NCBI RefSeq assembly: GCF_024749285.1
Contig: NZ_CP087196.1
Span: 496,001-560,000 of the forward strand
Direction of reading: 5' to 3'
Length of the DNA stretch: 64,000 nt
DNA from: Pseudomonas sp. B21-015
Lineage (GTDB): Bacteria > Pseudomonadota > Gammaproteobacteria > Pseudomonadales > Pseudomonadaceae
Shown here: positions 38,800 to 48,638 of the stretch, piece by piece
Position numbering within the stretch: position 1 is the first letter of the stretch
How the letters are laid out: every line of letters begins with the position of its first letter
Program-made: the position numbers and the translations under genes
Notes under the pieces: generated by a model
Databases searched by the model: none
The model's input: only the letters and a program-made list of their open reading frames with translations
What the model was told of the DNA's origin: nothing

Positions 38800-40983
38800 T
38801 CAGGTTTCGCTGGTGTCTTTAATGAGATGCGCCGCCAACGTCCGCAACGGCCCCAGTTGCCGGCAGATCAACGCCAGTTGCGTCTGCACCAACCGCTGGC
38901 CTTCATCGATTTCATCCGGCATTTGCTCCAGCCCGTTGGCCAGCGCCTCTTCCTCATCGCTCTGAATCTCAATCGGTTGTTTACTCGCCAGGCCCTGGGC
39001 GATTTCGTCGATGCTGGCGGCCAGGCTCACGCCGGCACCGTCGATCAAATGCGCACGCACGTCCGACGGTAATTGGGTTTCGCGGTGCGCCCCCAACCCC
39101 GACAAATAGCTGAGCAAGGTGTGCGACAGCACCAGGAATCGGAAACCGACATCCGCTTCCTTACGGAAATGCCCCGGCTCCATCAGCATGTTGGCCAGCG
39201 TCGTCGACAATGCGGCGTCGGCGTTGTGCGCGTTACGTCGGGCGAGGCGATAAGCCAGGTCGTCGCTTTTACCGACGGCGTATTGCTGCATGATCTGGCG
39301 CAGGTAAATGCTGTTGCAGGTCAGGGTATTAGCCAGCACTTTGTTCAGGCGTCGACCCTGCCAGTCCGGCAGAAACAGGAACACCGCCAGCCCGGCGATC
39401 AGGCTGCCGAGCAAGGTATCGAACAGTCGCGGCAGGAGCAGCCCGTAACCGTCCCCCACCTGGTTGAAGCAGAACAGCACCATGATCGTGATTGCGGCAG
39501 TCGCTAAGGTGTAGCGGGTGGTGCGGTTGGTAAAGAACACCACCCCGGCAACGATGGCGAAGCTCGACTGGATCAACGGGTTCGGGAATAGATCGAACAG
39601 CGCCCAGGCCACGGTCAGGCCGATGGCGGTGCCGATAATCCGCTGGCCAAGTTTACGGCGGGTGGCGCCGTAGTTCGGCTGACAGACAAACAGCGTGGTG
39701 AGGATGATCCAGTAACCCTGCGAGGGGTGGATCAAATGCACCATCGCGTAGCCGATGCTCAACGCCAGGGGCAGGCGCAGGGCGTGGCGGAACAGCAAGG
39801 ATGTCGGCGTCAGCTGTGTGCGCAAGCGTATCCAGACATCCTTGAGGCTGCGGGGTGAGCGGTCGAGCAGACTGCTGTCGGTGGCGTCTGCGAGCGCATC
39901 GGGGTTGCTGGCGTCGCTGAGCAAACGGTCAAGGGTGCCGAGGTTGGCGGCCAGTGCCCGCAGCGAACGCAACAGACCGCGCCAGGCCGGATTGCTCTGG
40001 ATGCGCAGGTGTTCGAGGGAGGCGTGCAGGTCGCTCAGGGCCTCGGCGAAGCTTGCGTCATAAGTGAACGGCTGACGCATCTGGATCGACTCGGCCAGTG
40101 CGCGGCAAGCCTTGCCTTGCTGGCGCAGCAGGCGCTGACAGCGGAACAGCACGTCGCTGTGGAAGAACGCTTCGGCCAGAGCGTTGTAGGGGTAGTGCGA
40201 AGAACTGGCGCGCTCGTGAATGTCCTGGGCGAGGAAGTACAGCTTCAGGTAGCGGCTGAGCTTCGAGCCTGGCCGGCCATCGCCGACCCGGTGCAGAATG
40301 ATTTCCTTGGCAGCGTTCAATGCAGCAACCACACGACCGTTCTGCTGGGCCAGTTCCAGTCGTCGCGACTCTACATCCATCTGCCGGATCGGCTCGAACA
40401 GCGACGACTTCAGTTTCAGGTAATAACCCAATTCACGGAACAGTCGCGCCAGGCTCTGCTGCACCGGCTGGTTGGAAAACATCGCCTGCCACAGCACCGA
40501 GAGCAAGCCATACCACGCCGCACCGGCCACCAGCAGCACCGGCTCGTGCCAGAAATCGGTGACTGCGCCGCCGCGCTGGTCCACGCCGATCATGGTGTAG
40601 ACCGACAGAATCAGTGTCGCCGAAGCAATCGCGCCATAACGTTCGCCCAACGCGCCAAGCATGGTCAGACAGAAGCTGGCCAGTGCGAAGGCGATGATAA
40701 AGAGGATGGGGTAGGGGAAGAGCAGTTCGACGGACAGGGCGGCGACCATAAAACACACCAGCGTCACGGCCAGCGCATTGAGGCGACCCTGCCAGCTGTC
40801 GTCGGTTTCGGCCAGGGCGCTGGCGATGATTCCCAGGAACAACGGGATCAGCAGCCCCATTTGATCCTGATACCAACACAGCGCCATGCTGCCGGTCAGG
40901 GCGATGAATACCCGCACGCTATAACTGAATTTATCCAGCGCCCAGAGGCGACGCAGAGACTGACGAAATGTGGTCGATGGCAT
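38800..40983 (-). CDS. yccS: YccS-type FUSC-family inner-membrane protein
   Basis: A 727-residue protein with two groups of about six hydrophobic helices (residues 20-150 and 395-530) separated and followed by cytoplasmic helical domains, the layout of YccS/YhfK and fusaric-acid-resistance proteins. Signatures are RVFIALTGSMALCWYQDQMGLLIPLFLGIIASALAETDD in parts and HPSQGYWIILTTLFVCQPNYGATRRKLGQRIIGT in parts. It probably acts in efflux of aromatic acids or envelope homeostasis; the substrate is unproven. It starts at ATG 40983. Confidence 0.88.
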   Translation of the reverse strand: MPSTTFRQSLRRLWALDKFSYSVRVFIALTGSMALCWYQDQMGLLIPLFLGIIASALAETDDSWQGRLNALAVTLVCFMVAALSVELLFPYPILFIIAFALASFCLTMLGALGERYGAIASATLILSVYTMIGVDQRGGAVTDFWHEPVLLVAGAAWYGLLSVLWQAMFSNQPVQQSLARLFRELGYYLKLKSSLFEPIRQMDVESRRLELAQQNGRVVAALNAAKEIILHRVGDGRPGSKLSRYLKLYFLAQDIHERASSSHYPYNALAEAFFHSDVLFRCQRLLRQQGKACRALAESIQMRQPFTYDASFAEALSDLHASLEHLRIQSNPAWRGLLRSLRALAANLGTLDRLLSDASNPDALADATDSSLLDRSPRSLKDVWIRLRTQLTPTSLLFRHALRLPLALSIGYAMVHLIHPSQGYWIILTTLFVCQPNYGATRRKLGQRIIGTAIGLTVAWALFDLFPNPLIQSSFAIVAGVVFFTNRTTRYTLATAAITIMVLFCFNQVGDGYGLLLPRLFDTLLGSLIAGLAVFLFLPDWQGRRLNKVLANTLTCNSIYLRQIMQQYAVGKSDDLAYRLARRNAHNADAALSTTLANMLMEPGHFRKEADVGFRFLVLSHTLLSYLSGLGAHRETQLPSDVRAHLIDGAGVSLAASIDEIAQGLASKQPIEIQSDEEEALANGLEQMPDEIDEGQRLVQTQLALICRQLGPLRTLAAHLIKDTSET

Positions 40984-41102
40984 GAAGTGCGAAGGCCTTC
41001 CGAGGCAATGACGCTAAATTGAGCCACTAATGACGCCGACGCAATGGCGCCGATCACATCTGACAGCAAAATCTGTTCCTTCAGAGATCAACGCATAACA
41101 AA

Positions 41103-41192
41103 TGTGGGAGCGAGCCTGCTCGCGATGAGGCCGGCACATTCAACATTGATGTCGACTGTCAGACCGCTATCGCGAGCAGGCTCGCTCCCACA
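41103..41192. repeat. REP pair, class I variant (GAGCCTGCTCGCG)
   Basis: Inverted units of the same subtype as at 27864-27952. Confidence 0.9.
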
Positions 41193-41206
41193 GGTTATTG
41201 GTTGAG

Positions 41207-42385
41207 TCAGACGTACTGCGCGGCTGCGTAACCGGAGGCCCAGGCCCACTGGAAGTTGAAGCCGCCGAGATGCCCGGTGACGTCGAGCACTTCGCCGATG
41301 AAATACAAACTGGGGCTCTTCAGCGATTCCATGGTCTTGGACGACACTTCACGCGTGTCGACGCCGCCCAGGGTTACTTCGGCAGTGCGGTAGCCTTCAG
41401 TGCCGGCCGGTACGACTTTCCAGCTCGCCAGTTTTTCGGCGATATCCGCCAGTTCGGCGTGGGTGTACTGCTTCATCGGTTTGGAGACAAACCAGTTGTC
41501 CGCGAGCAGGTTGGCCATCTTCTTGGTGAAGATTTCACCGAGCAGGGTTTTCAACTCGCTGTTCGGGCGTTCGGCCTGCTGTTGTTGCAGCCAGGTCGGC
41601 ACGTCGTGGTCCGGCATCAGGTTGATCTCTACCGTGTCGCCGGATTCCCAGAACGAAGAAATCTGCAAAATCGCCGGACCGCTGAGGCCACGGTGAGTGA
41701 ACAGGATGTTCTCGCGAAAGCTCTGGTCGTTGCAGCTCACCAGGCAGTCCACCGAGGTGCCGGACAGCTCGGTGCAAAGCGCCTTGAGCTGATCGGTGAT
41801 GGTGAACGGCACCAAGCCTGCGCGGGTCGGCAGCAAGTCGTGGCCAAACTGCTTGGCGACTTGATAACCGAAACCGGTGGCGCCGAGGGTCGGAATCGAC
41901 AGGCCGCCGGTGGCGATCACCAGGGATTCGCAGGTGATCTGGCCCAGCGTGGTGTCCAGCAGGTAGCCGCTTTCGAGTTTTTCGATGGTCTGGATCGAGG
42001 TGTCCAGGTGCAAGCTCACGCCGACCTGGTCGCATTCGTTGAGCAGCATCTCAAGGATGTCGCTGGATTTGTTGTCGCAGAACAGCTGACCGAGTTTTTT
42101 CTCGTGGTACGGCACACCATGCTTGGCGACCATGCCGATGAAGTCCCATTGGGTATAGCGCGCCAGGGCGGATTTGCAGAAATGTGCGTTCTGCGAGAGG
42201 AAATTGCCCGGTTCGGTGTACATGTTGGTGAAATTGCAGCGGCCACCGCCCGACATCAGGATTTTCTTGCCGGCCTTGTTCGCGTGGTCAAGCAACATCA
42301 CCTTGCGCCCGCGCCCGGCGGCGGTCAGCGCACACATCAACCCTGCGGCGCCAGCGCCAATGATCACGACTTCGGTAGAACGCAA
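41207..42385 (-). CDS. HI0933/YhiN-family FAD-dependent oxidoreductase
   Basis: A 392-residue flavoprotein. I place the start at TTG 42385, seven bases after GAGGA, giving LRSTEVVIIGAGAAGLMCALTAAGRG; the longer frame to 42439 is coded by a palindromic repeat. Other motifs are KKILMSGGGRCNFTN, SLVIATGGLSIPTLGATGFGY, FTHRGLSGPAILQIS and the C-terminal GEVLDVTGHLGGFNFQWAWASGY. The reaction is unknown for the family. The TTG start is the main uncertainty. dbpA lies upstream on the same strand. Confidence 0.88.
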   Translation of the reverse strand: MRSTEVVIIGAGAAGLMCALTAAGRGRKVMLLDHANKAGKKILMSGGGRCNFTNMYTEPGNFLSQNAHFCKSALARYTQWDFIGMVAKHGVPYHEKKLGQLFCDNKSSDILEMLLNECDQVGVSLHLDTSIQTIEKLESGYLLDTTLGQITCESLVIATGGLSIPTLGATGFGYQVAKQFGHDLLPTRAGLVPFTITDQLKALCTELSGTSVDCLVSCNDQSFRENILFTHRGLSGPAILQISSFWESGDTVEINLMPDHDVPTWLQQQQAERPNSELKTLLGEIFTKKMANLLADNWFVSKPMKQYTHAELADIAEKLASWKVVPAGTEGYRTAEVTLGGVDTREVSSKTMESLKSPSLYFIGEVLDVTGHLGGFNFQWAWASGYAAAQYV

Positions 42386-42404
42386 AACGGTGTCCTCACA
42401 CAAT

Positions 42405-42513
42405 GATCGTTCCCACGCTCTGCGTGGGAATGCCGCCATGGACGCTCTGCGTCCGCCGTTATGTGACGCGGAGCGTCACGGGATGCATTCCCACGCAGAG
42501 CGTGGGAACGATC
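42405..42513. repeat. palindromic repeat, class IV (GATCGTTCCCACGCTCTGCG)
   Basis: A 109-base perfect-ended palindrome: GATCGTTCCCACGCTCTGCG at the left and its inverse at the right, with inner GGACGCTCTGCGTCC. A second copy is at 61741-61850. Confidence 0.9.
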
Positions 42514-42516
42514 AGG

Positions 42517-43902
42517 TTAGAGGATGCGCACGCGCAACGAGCGGCCTTTGATCTTGCCGTCGTTCAAACGCTGCAAGGCTTGCTTGGCGATCCCGCGTTC
42601 CACGGCCACATAGGCCTGGAAGTCGAAAATCGCGATCTTGCCGACCTGAGCGCCCGGAATACCGGCGTCGCCGGTCAGTGCGCCGAGAATGTCACCCGGA
42701 CGCACCTTGTCTTTACGGCCCGCACCAATGCACAGCGTGCTCATTACCGGTAGCAGCGGTGCGCCGCCCTGGGATTTCAGGTTGTCCAGCTGATCCCAGC
42801 TCAGCGGCGACTTCTGCAGTTGCTCGATAGCCTGGGCGCGATGGGCTTCGGACGGAGCGACCAGGCTGATCGCGATACCTTTCTCACCGGCACGACCGGT
42901 ACGGCCAACGCGGTGAATGTGGATTTCCGAGTCACGGGCCAGTTCGACGTTGATCACCATGTCCAGCGCATCGATATCCAGACCGCGCGCGGCGACGTCG
43001 GTGGCAACCAGTACCGACGTACTGCGGTTGGCGAACATCGCCAAGACCTGATCGCGGTCACGCTGTTCCAGATCGCCGTGCAGGCCTACTGCGGAAATGC
43101 CTTTGGCGGTCAGGTGATCGACGGTTTCCTGAACCTGCTGCTTGGTGAAGCAGAACGCGACGCAGGAAGCCGGACGATGATGCGCGAGGACTTTAACCAC
43201 GGCGTCCATGCGCTCTTCCGGGGAAATCTCGTAGAAGCGTTGTTCGATCTGGGTGTCGTCGTGGAATGCCTCGGCCTTCACTTGCTGCGGGTTACGCATG
43301 AATTTCGAGGCCAACTGCTTGATGCCTACCGGGTAAGTGGCAGAGAACAGCAGGGTCTGGCGACGTTCCGGGCACTGGGCGATGATTTCTTCGATGGAAT
43401 CGTAGAAGCCCATGTCGAGCATGCGGTCGGCTTCGTCGAGGATCAGGGTGTTCAGGCCGTGGAGTACCAGCGAACCCTTGCGCAGGTGCTGCTGAATGCG
43501 CCCCGGGGTGCCGACGATGATGTGCGCGCCGTGTTCCAGCGAACCGATCTGCGGACCGAACGACACGCCGCCACACAGGGTCAGGACCTTGATGTTGTCT
43601 TCGGAACGGGCCAGACGGCGGATTTCCTTGGCAACCTGGTCGGCCAGCTCACGGGTCGGGCAGATGACCAGCGCCTGGCAACCGAAAAAGCGCGGATTGA
43701 TCGGGTTCAACAGGCCGATACCGAAGGCCGCGGTCTTGCCGCTGCCGGTCTTGGCCTGGGCGATCAGGTCCATCCCCTTGAGGATCACCGGCAAGCTTTG
43801 CGCCTGGATCGGCGTCATCTGGGCATAACCGAGGGAGTCGAGGTTAGCCAGCATGGCGGCGGACAGCGGCAAAGTATTAAAAGCGGTGGCGATGGTGGTC
43901 AC
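42517..43902 (-). CDS. dbpA: ATP-dependent RNA helicase DbpA
   Basis: A 461-residue DEAD-box helicase activated by 23S rRNA hairpin 92 and used in 50S subunit assembly. The start is taken at GTG 43902 (VTTIATAFNTLPLSAAMLANL) behind CAGG; a TTG five codons upstream is possible. Motifs are [60 protein letters not shown] and HRVGRTGRAGEKG. The C-terminal 75 residues form the DbpA-specific RNA-binding domain (RKDKVRPGDILGALTGDAGI, GRSLRVRIL). Confidence 0.95.
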   Translation of the reverse strand: MTTIATAFNTLPLSAAMLANLDSLGYAQMTPIQAQSLPVILKGMDLIAQAKTGSGKTAAFGIGLLNPINPRFFGCQALVICPTRELADQVAKEIRRLARSEDNIKVLTLCGGVSFGPQIGSLEHGAHIIVGTPGRIQQHLRKGSLVLHGLNTLILDEADRMLDMGFYDSIEEIIAQCPERRQTLLFSATYPVGIKQLASKFMRNPQQVKAEAFHDDTQIEQRFYEISPEERMDAVVKVLAHHRPASCVAFCFTKQQVQETVDHLTAKGISAVGLHGDLEQRDRDQVLAMFANRSTSVLVATDVAARGLDIDALDMVINVELARDSEIHIHRVGRTGRAGEKGIAISLVAPSEAHRAQAIEQLQKSPLSWDQLDNLKSQGGAPLLPVMSTLCIGAGRKDKVRPGDILGALTGDAGIPGAQVGKIAIFDFQAYVAVERGIAKQALQRLNDGKIKGRSLRVRIL

Positions 43903-43959
43903 GGGACTGGCCTGCAAAACAAAATGTCGCGCAGTGTATCAGTCCCATGGCCATTCGCC

Positions 43960-45387
43960 CTAAGGCTCTATGTGCTGTTCCGGACGTTTGACGCGCCGTC
44001 CGTCTTCTCTCGACAGCTGCGAGAAGATGGTTGCAGCCAGCATCGCCATGACTCCGACCGTCACGAACGTCAGCTGGAACGCGCCCAGAACCGTGTCCAC
44101 GCCGTCATTGCCGATCTCCGCCGTGAAGCCGCCGAGCAGGGCACCCGCGCAGGCCACGCCGAGGCTCAGGGACAGTTGCGCGACCACCGACAGCAAACTG
44201 TTGCCGCTGCTGGCGCTGGCGTCATCGAGGTCGATCAGGGTGACGGTGTTCATCGCGGTGAACTGCAAGGAGTTGATCGCCCCCAGAATCGCCAACTGGG
44301 CCAGCAGCAGCCAATACGGCGTCTGCTCGCTGACCAGGCCCATGCTTGCCAGCATGATTCCCAACGCCAGTGTGTTGCCGGTCAGCACGATGCGGTAGCC
44401 GAAACGTTCGATCAACGGCCGCGCCACCGACTTGGCGACCATCGCGGCCGCAGCCAGGGGCAGCATGCTCATCCCGGCCTGTGACGGCGAATAACCCAGC
44501 GCCACTTGCAGCAGCAACGGCACCAGAAACGGCAATGCGCCGCTGCCCAGCCGGGCGAACAGATTGCCGAGGATGCCCACGGCGAAGGTCCGGGTCTTGA
44601 ACAGCGATGGCGCAAACAGCGGATTGTCGATGTGCCCGGCCCGCAGCCAATACGCCGCCAGACACGCCATGCCGCCAAACAGCAGCAACATCACCCGCAA
44701 GTGCGGCAGGTGCAGTTCGCCGAGGCCTTCCATGGCGATGGTGATCAGCACCATCGCCGCGCCGAACAGCAAAAAGCCCATGCTATCGAAGCGGGTGCGC
44801 TCGCTGCCGCGCAGGTCGGGAATGAATTTCCATACCGCGTAGCAACCGAGGACGCCCACCGGCAGGTTGATCAGGAAGATCCAGTGCCAGGTCAGGTATT
44901 GCACCATCCAGCCGCCCATGGTCGGGCCGATCAGCGGGCCGAGCAGGCCAGGGATGGTAATGAACCCCATGATTCGCACCAGCTCCGAGCGCGGATACGC
45001 ACGCAGCACCACCAATCGTCCGACCGGCAGCATCAAGGCGCCGCCCAGGCCCTGGATCACCCGGGCGCCGATGAGCATGCTCAGAGTGCTCGACAAGGCG
45101 CAGAGCAATGAGCCGATGCTGAACAACAGGATGGCGCCGAAGAAGATTTTTTTGGTGCCGAAACGGTCGGCGATCCAGCCGGAGGCGGGGATCAGTAACG
45201 CGACGGTGAGCATGTAGGCGATGATCACCCCCTGCATGCGCAGCGGGTCTTCGGCCAGGTCTCGGGCCATGGCGGGGAGGGCGGTGTTGAGGATCGTCCC
45301 GTCGAGGGACTGCATGAAGAAGGCAATGGCAACGACCCACGGCAACCAGCGGGCCGTGACAGCGTCGAGAGGTGGGCGGTTGGGCAT
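43960..45387 (-). CDS. MFS multidrug exporter, DHA2 family (MdtD/EmrB-like)
   Basis: A 475-residue transporter with about 14 hydrophobic helices. Visible are SLDGTILNTALPAMARDL (motif D1 of DHA2 members), WIADRFGTKKIFFGAILLF (loop 2-3), ARVIQGLGGALMLPVGRLVVLRAYPRSE and PLIGPTMGGWMVQYLTWHWIFLINLPVGV (antiporter motif C). The N terminus MPNRPPLDAVTARWLPWVVAIAFFMQ resembles MdtD. The substrate is unknown; no regulator or membrane-fusion gene is adjacent. It starts at ATG 45387. Confidence 0.9.
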   Translation of the reverse strand: MPNRPPLDAVTARWLPWVVAIAFFMQSLDGTILNTALPAMARDLAEDPLRMQGVIIAYMLTVALLIPASGWIADRFGTKKIFFGAILLFSIGSLLCALSSTLSMLIGARVIQGLGGALMLPVGRLVVLRAYPRSELVRIMGFITIPGLLGPLIGPTMGGWMVQYLTWHWIFLINLPVGVLGCYAVWKFIPDLRGSERTRFDSMGFLLFGAAMVLITIAMEGLGELHLPHLRVMLLLFGGMACLAAYWLRAGHIDNPLFAPSLFKTRTFAVGILGNLFARLGSGALPFLVPLLLQVALGYSPSQAGMSMLPLAAAAMVAKSVARPLIERFGYRIVLTGNTLALGIMLASMGLVSEQTPYWLLLAQLAILGAINSLQFTAMNTVTLIDLDDASASSGNSLLSVVAQLSLSLGVACAGALLGGFTAEIGNDGVDTVLGAFQLTFVTVGVMAMLAATIFSQLSREDGRRVKRPEQHIEP

Positions 45388-45433
45388 GGGACCTCTTGTG
45401 GGTTAATGCAGATTCATGGCTGACGTTGAACCC

Positions 45434-45567
45434 TGTGGCGAGGGAGCTTGCTCCCGTTCGGCTGCGTAGCAGTCGTAAATCCGGCGAATGCGGTATGTCT
45501 GATAGAACGCGTTTGCCGATCTAGGGGGTCGCTTCGCAACCCAGCGGGAGCAAGCTCCCTCGCCACA
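45434..45567. repeat. 130-bp composite repeat, class III
   Basis: The ends TGTGGCGAGGGAGCTTGCTC and its exact inverse enclose CGGCTGCGTAGCAGTCGTAAA and CTTCGCAACCCAGCGGGAGC; copies at 55033 and 60108 share both the ends and the interior order. Confidence 0.92.
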
Positions 45568-45576
45568 GTTTTGTGT

Positions 45577-46926
45577 TTACAGGGTCAGGGTCAATCGGCT
45601 GACGAGCGCACCGGGCAACAACGCCGAAGCAGTCGCCCGCTGACTGTACGTGCTGGCCGACAACAACAGCTCGCGTTCCTCGGTCAACGCTTCCAACTGC
45701 GAACCCAGCAAGCTGTAGGCGCTGTCATCGAAACGCATGGTGCTGACCGGCGCCTGAATCTCGCCGTTCTCGACCCAGAAGGTCGCGAACCGTGTCATGC
45801 CGGTCAGGCGCGCCGCCGGTTGGTCCGAGTAGTTCAGGTACCACAGGTTGCTGATGTACAAACCGGTGCCCAGTTGCTTGAGAATCTCGGCATCAGGCAA
45901 CACCCCGGCCGCCATGTTCAACGCACTCGGCGCTTCACCGCCGCTGGCACCGTTGGCGGTCAAATCGTATTCGGCGGCGCTGCGTGAGCCGACCAGTTGT
46001 GCGCCGGCCTTGCCCTCGACAATCAGGCTCAGATCACTGCGCGGATAACCTTCGCCTGAAAACGCCGGGCTCAGGGAACCGCTGACTTTTTCATCCAGAG
46101 ACACCAACGGGCTGAACGAACTGTCGCCACCGTAGAGCTTCTGCAAAGGACTGCTCTTGCTGGCAATCGACTGCGCCGAGAACCCGCCCCAGCTGAGCAT
46201 GCCCATGATTTCTTCCAGGGCCGCCGGCGCGAGGTAAGCGCGGTACTGACCCGGCGCCAGCGTGCGCAACGGCCGCCCCAGAAACGCCAACTGCTCGCGG
46301 GCCTGCTGGAAACGTCTGGCAAACCCTTCGCTGTTCCAGTCGTGCCCGGCATAGCTGGCTTTCACCGCCTGACCGTTTTCATGGAACAGGCTGAAATCGA
46401 AGTTGAAGCTGTTGGCCTGATGCCAGCCGAACGCGCCCGAGGAACTGGCGAAGCCGCGACTGATCGGCCCGGCGGCATAGAAACCCACCAGGTCCAACCC
46501 CTCGGCAGCCTGAGTGATTTCAGCGACCACCTGCTCGGTATCCGGCAGGGGATGATCCTGCACGTTGTTGCTCTGCCAGTCATTCTGGTTGAGCAGCAGG
46601 TATGGGTCCTGAGGCAACAGTGGCAGGGTTTCGCGCAACTGCTGAAGACCTTCGGCCAAGCGCTGAAGGTCGATTTCGGAGTCGCCTGACAGCGTGATAT
46701 TCAGGTCGGCATGACGTCCATCGTTGATCAGTTTGAAACCGACGCTCGCCTGCTGCACCTGTCCGGCCTGACGGACCTTGGCGTGGTTGAAACGCACGAA
46801 GGCCGACGATTCGGCGGCGTAGCTGAGGGTGAATTGTTCAGGCGTACGCAGCGCATCGCGCAGCCAGTTGACCAGGGCCTTGAACGAATCGGCCTGGCTT
46901 TTTGAAGTGCTCGTGGACGTACTCAT
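45577..46926 (-). CDS. TldE/PmbA-like subunit of a TldD/E-type peptidase
   Basis: A 449-residue member of the modulator-of-gyrase family without the HExxxH zinc motif, hence the TldE-like non-catalytic partner. Family features are AESSAFVRFNHAKVRQAGQV near the N terminus, ALEEIMGMLSWGGFSAQSI and GTGLYISNLWYLNYSDQPAARLTGMTRFATFWVENGEI in the C-terminal domain. Its ATG at 46926 overlaps the stop codon of the TldD-like gene by one base, showing translational coupling. The pair differs from the usual unlinked tldD and pmbA genes, so it is probably a second set. Confidence 0.85.
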   Translation of the reverse strand: MSTSTSTSKSQADSFKALVNWLRDALRTPEQFTLSYAAESSAFVRFNHAKVRQAGQVQQASVGFKLINDGRHADLNITLSGDSEIDLQRLAEGLQQLRETLPLLPQDPYLLLNQNDWQSNNVQDHPLPDTEQVVAEITQAAEGLDLVGFYAAGPISRGFASSSGAFGWHQANSFNFDFSLFHENGQAVKASYAGHDWNSEGFARRFQQAREQLAFLGRPLRTLAPGQYRAYLAPAALEEIMGMLSWGGFSAQSIASKSSPLQKLYGGDSSFSPLVSLDEKVSGSLSPAFSGEGYPRSDLSLIVEGKAGAQLVGSRSAAEYDLTANGASGGEAPSALNMAAGVLPDAEILKQLGTGLYISNLWYLNYSDQPAARLTGMTRFATFWVENGEIQAPVSTMRFDDSAYSLLGSQLEALTEERELLLSASTYSQRATASALLPGALVSRLTLTL

Positions 46927-48368
46927 CAGGCATCTCCCCCAAACACATCAACATTGCTGAACACACAGGCCGGCGACGCATGGCCGACGCGGATCACCTG
47001 GTTCGGTTCGCCCTTGCCGCAGTTTGGCGTGCCTAACACTTTGACGGTGTTGGCATCGCCGACAGCGCTGAGGCTTTTCCAGAATTGTGCGGAAATCGCC
47101 CGGTAATTCGGGTTCTTCACCACGCCCTTGAGTTCGCCATTTTCGATCAGTTGGCCCCATTCGCAGCCAAACTGGAATTTGTTACGCGCATCGTCGATTG
47201 ACCACGAACGGTTGGTGCTCATCAAAATGCCGTGCTCGATATTGCCGATCATCTGCTCCAGCGGCTGATCGCCGGGCTCGATGTTGAGGTTGGCCATGCG
47301 GTCGATCGGCGGACGGTTCCAGCCGCAGGCGCGGCTGTTGGCAACGCCATCCATGCCGGCACGAAATTGCGAGAGCGCGCCGCCCAATGGCCGCAGCAGC
47401 AAACCTTCCTTAATCAGAAATTGCTTGCTGGCGGCGCTGCCGTCGTCGTCATGCCCATAGCTGGCGAGTTGCTCGGGGATGTCCGGGTCGAACGTCACGT
47501 TGAGCAGTGCGGAGCCGTATTGCAGGCGGCCGAAGTCTTCTGCCTTGACGAAACTGGTGCCGGCGTAATTGCGTTCGTCGCCGAGGATGCGGTCCAGTTC
47601 CAGCGGATGACCGATGGACTCGTGGATCTGCAGCATCATCTGGTCGGGCATCAGTAACAGGTCGCGCGGGCCTTGCGGGGTGTTCGGCGCCAGCAGCAAT
47701 TGCAGCGCCTGATCGGCGACTTTCGGGCCGCAGCCGACCAGGCCGCAGCGGCTGATCACATCAAAGCCGCCCTGCTGGCCGAAGTTCTCGCGGCCCAGGG
47801 TGCGGGTCTGGCTGTCGCTACCGTCGTAGGCGGTGACGTCCATGCTCGGGTAGACGAAGCGCTGGGCCTGGCGCAATTCGGCACCGGCGTTGTTGAGGTA
47901 AATCTGCTCGACGTTGGTGATACCGATGCTCGCCTGCCAGTTCACCAGTCGCTCGTCCTTGGGCACGGCGGCGGATTCGGCGCCGAGCAGTTGGTAGCAA
48001 TCGCTCAGGGACGGGAAGGGCTGGTCGAGGTTGGGTGAGAAATAGTCGGCGCGGTCGCTGGAGACGGCTTGCTCGCGCAGGTCGAGCAGGGCGTGGGGCA
48101 TGAGTCGACGGGCTTGTTGCTCAGCCCTCTCCAGTGCAGCTTGCAGGCCGGATAGGGACAGGTCGTTGGTCGCGGCGTAGGCTTCGACGCCGTTGACCCG
48201 AACAGTCAGCATCGCCCCTTCGTCCCGGCTCAGGCTCGGCGGTTCGGCGACGTTCTTGCGCACTGACAGGTACTGGCCGGACTCGCGTACATATCGCAGC
48301 GAAAAAAATTCAGCGCCCGTGCGCAACGCAGCGAAGCGCTGCTTGAGCTGGGGGTGGAAATCGAACAT
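46926..48368 (-). CDS. TldD-like zinc metallopeptidase
   Basis: A 480-residue protein with the catalytic HExxxH motif in LQIHESIGHPLELDRILGDE and the third-ligand region near VKVLGTPNCGKGEPNQ; both are typical for TldD. N-terminal sequences such as LRYVRESGQYLSVRKNVAEPP match the substrate-tunnel domain. TldD/E heterodimers degrade or mature unfolded peptides, for example removing leaders of ribosomally made antibiotics. No peptide-antibiotic precursor was found next to it. The gene precedes the TldE-like gene and both should form one complex. Confidence 0.87.
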   Translation of the reverse strand: MFDFHPQLKQRFAALRTGAEFFSLRYVRESGQYLSVRKNVAEPPSLSRDEGAMLTVRVNGVEAYAATNDLSLSGLQAALERAEQQARRLMPHALLDLREQAVSSDRADYFSPNLDQPFPSLSDCYQLLGAESAAVPKDERLVNWQASIGITNVEQIYLNNAGAELRQAQRFVYPSMDVTAYDGSDSQTRTLGRENFGQQGGFDVISRCGLVGCGPKVADQALQLLLAPNTPQGPRDLLLMPDQMMLQIHESIGHPLELDRILGDERNYAGTSFVKAEDFGRLQYGSALLNVTFDPDIPEQLASYGHDDDGSAASKQFLIKEGLLLRPLGGALSQFRAGMDGVANSRACGWNRPPIDRMANLNIEPGDQPLEQMIGNIEHGILMSTNRSWSIDDARNKFQFGCEWGQLIENGELKGVVKNPNYRAISAQFWKSLSAVGDANTVKVLGTPNCGKGEPNQVIRVGHASPACVFSNVDVFGGDA

Positions 48369-48526
48369 TCGGGAACCTCCTTGTTATGGAGTGGCGGCGT
48401 ATCGATGTTGCGAGGGGAGGGTGAAACGTTTGCGTGGCGCTAGATTAGGCCTGCGTGGGGGTAGGATCAAGGGCGGAGCGGTGTAGGAAGGGTTTACCTG
48501 GCCTGCGGCGTCTGGTCGGACCCCAT

Positions 48527-48618
48527 TGAGGGCAAGCCCGCTCCCACAGTGGGCTTGGGTGGATCACAAATTGCGAATCCACCCCGGAACCTGTGGGAGC
48601 GGGCTTGCCCGCGATTGG
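48527..48618. repeat. REP pair, class I
   Basis: GGCAAGCCCGCTCCCACA and its inverse flank a spacer that is itself partly palindromic (GGGTGGAT...ATCCACCCC). Confidence 0.88.
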
Positions 48619-48638
48619 CCGCGATGCGGTGTTACGGC

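Noticed and set aside
42386..42439. N-terminal extension of the HI0933-type flavoprotein
   Set aside because: It is coded by the class IV palindrome (AAFPRRAWERS) and is not part of the family.
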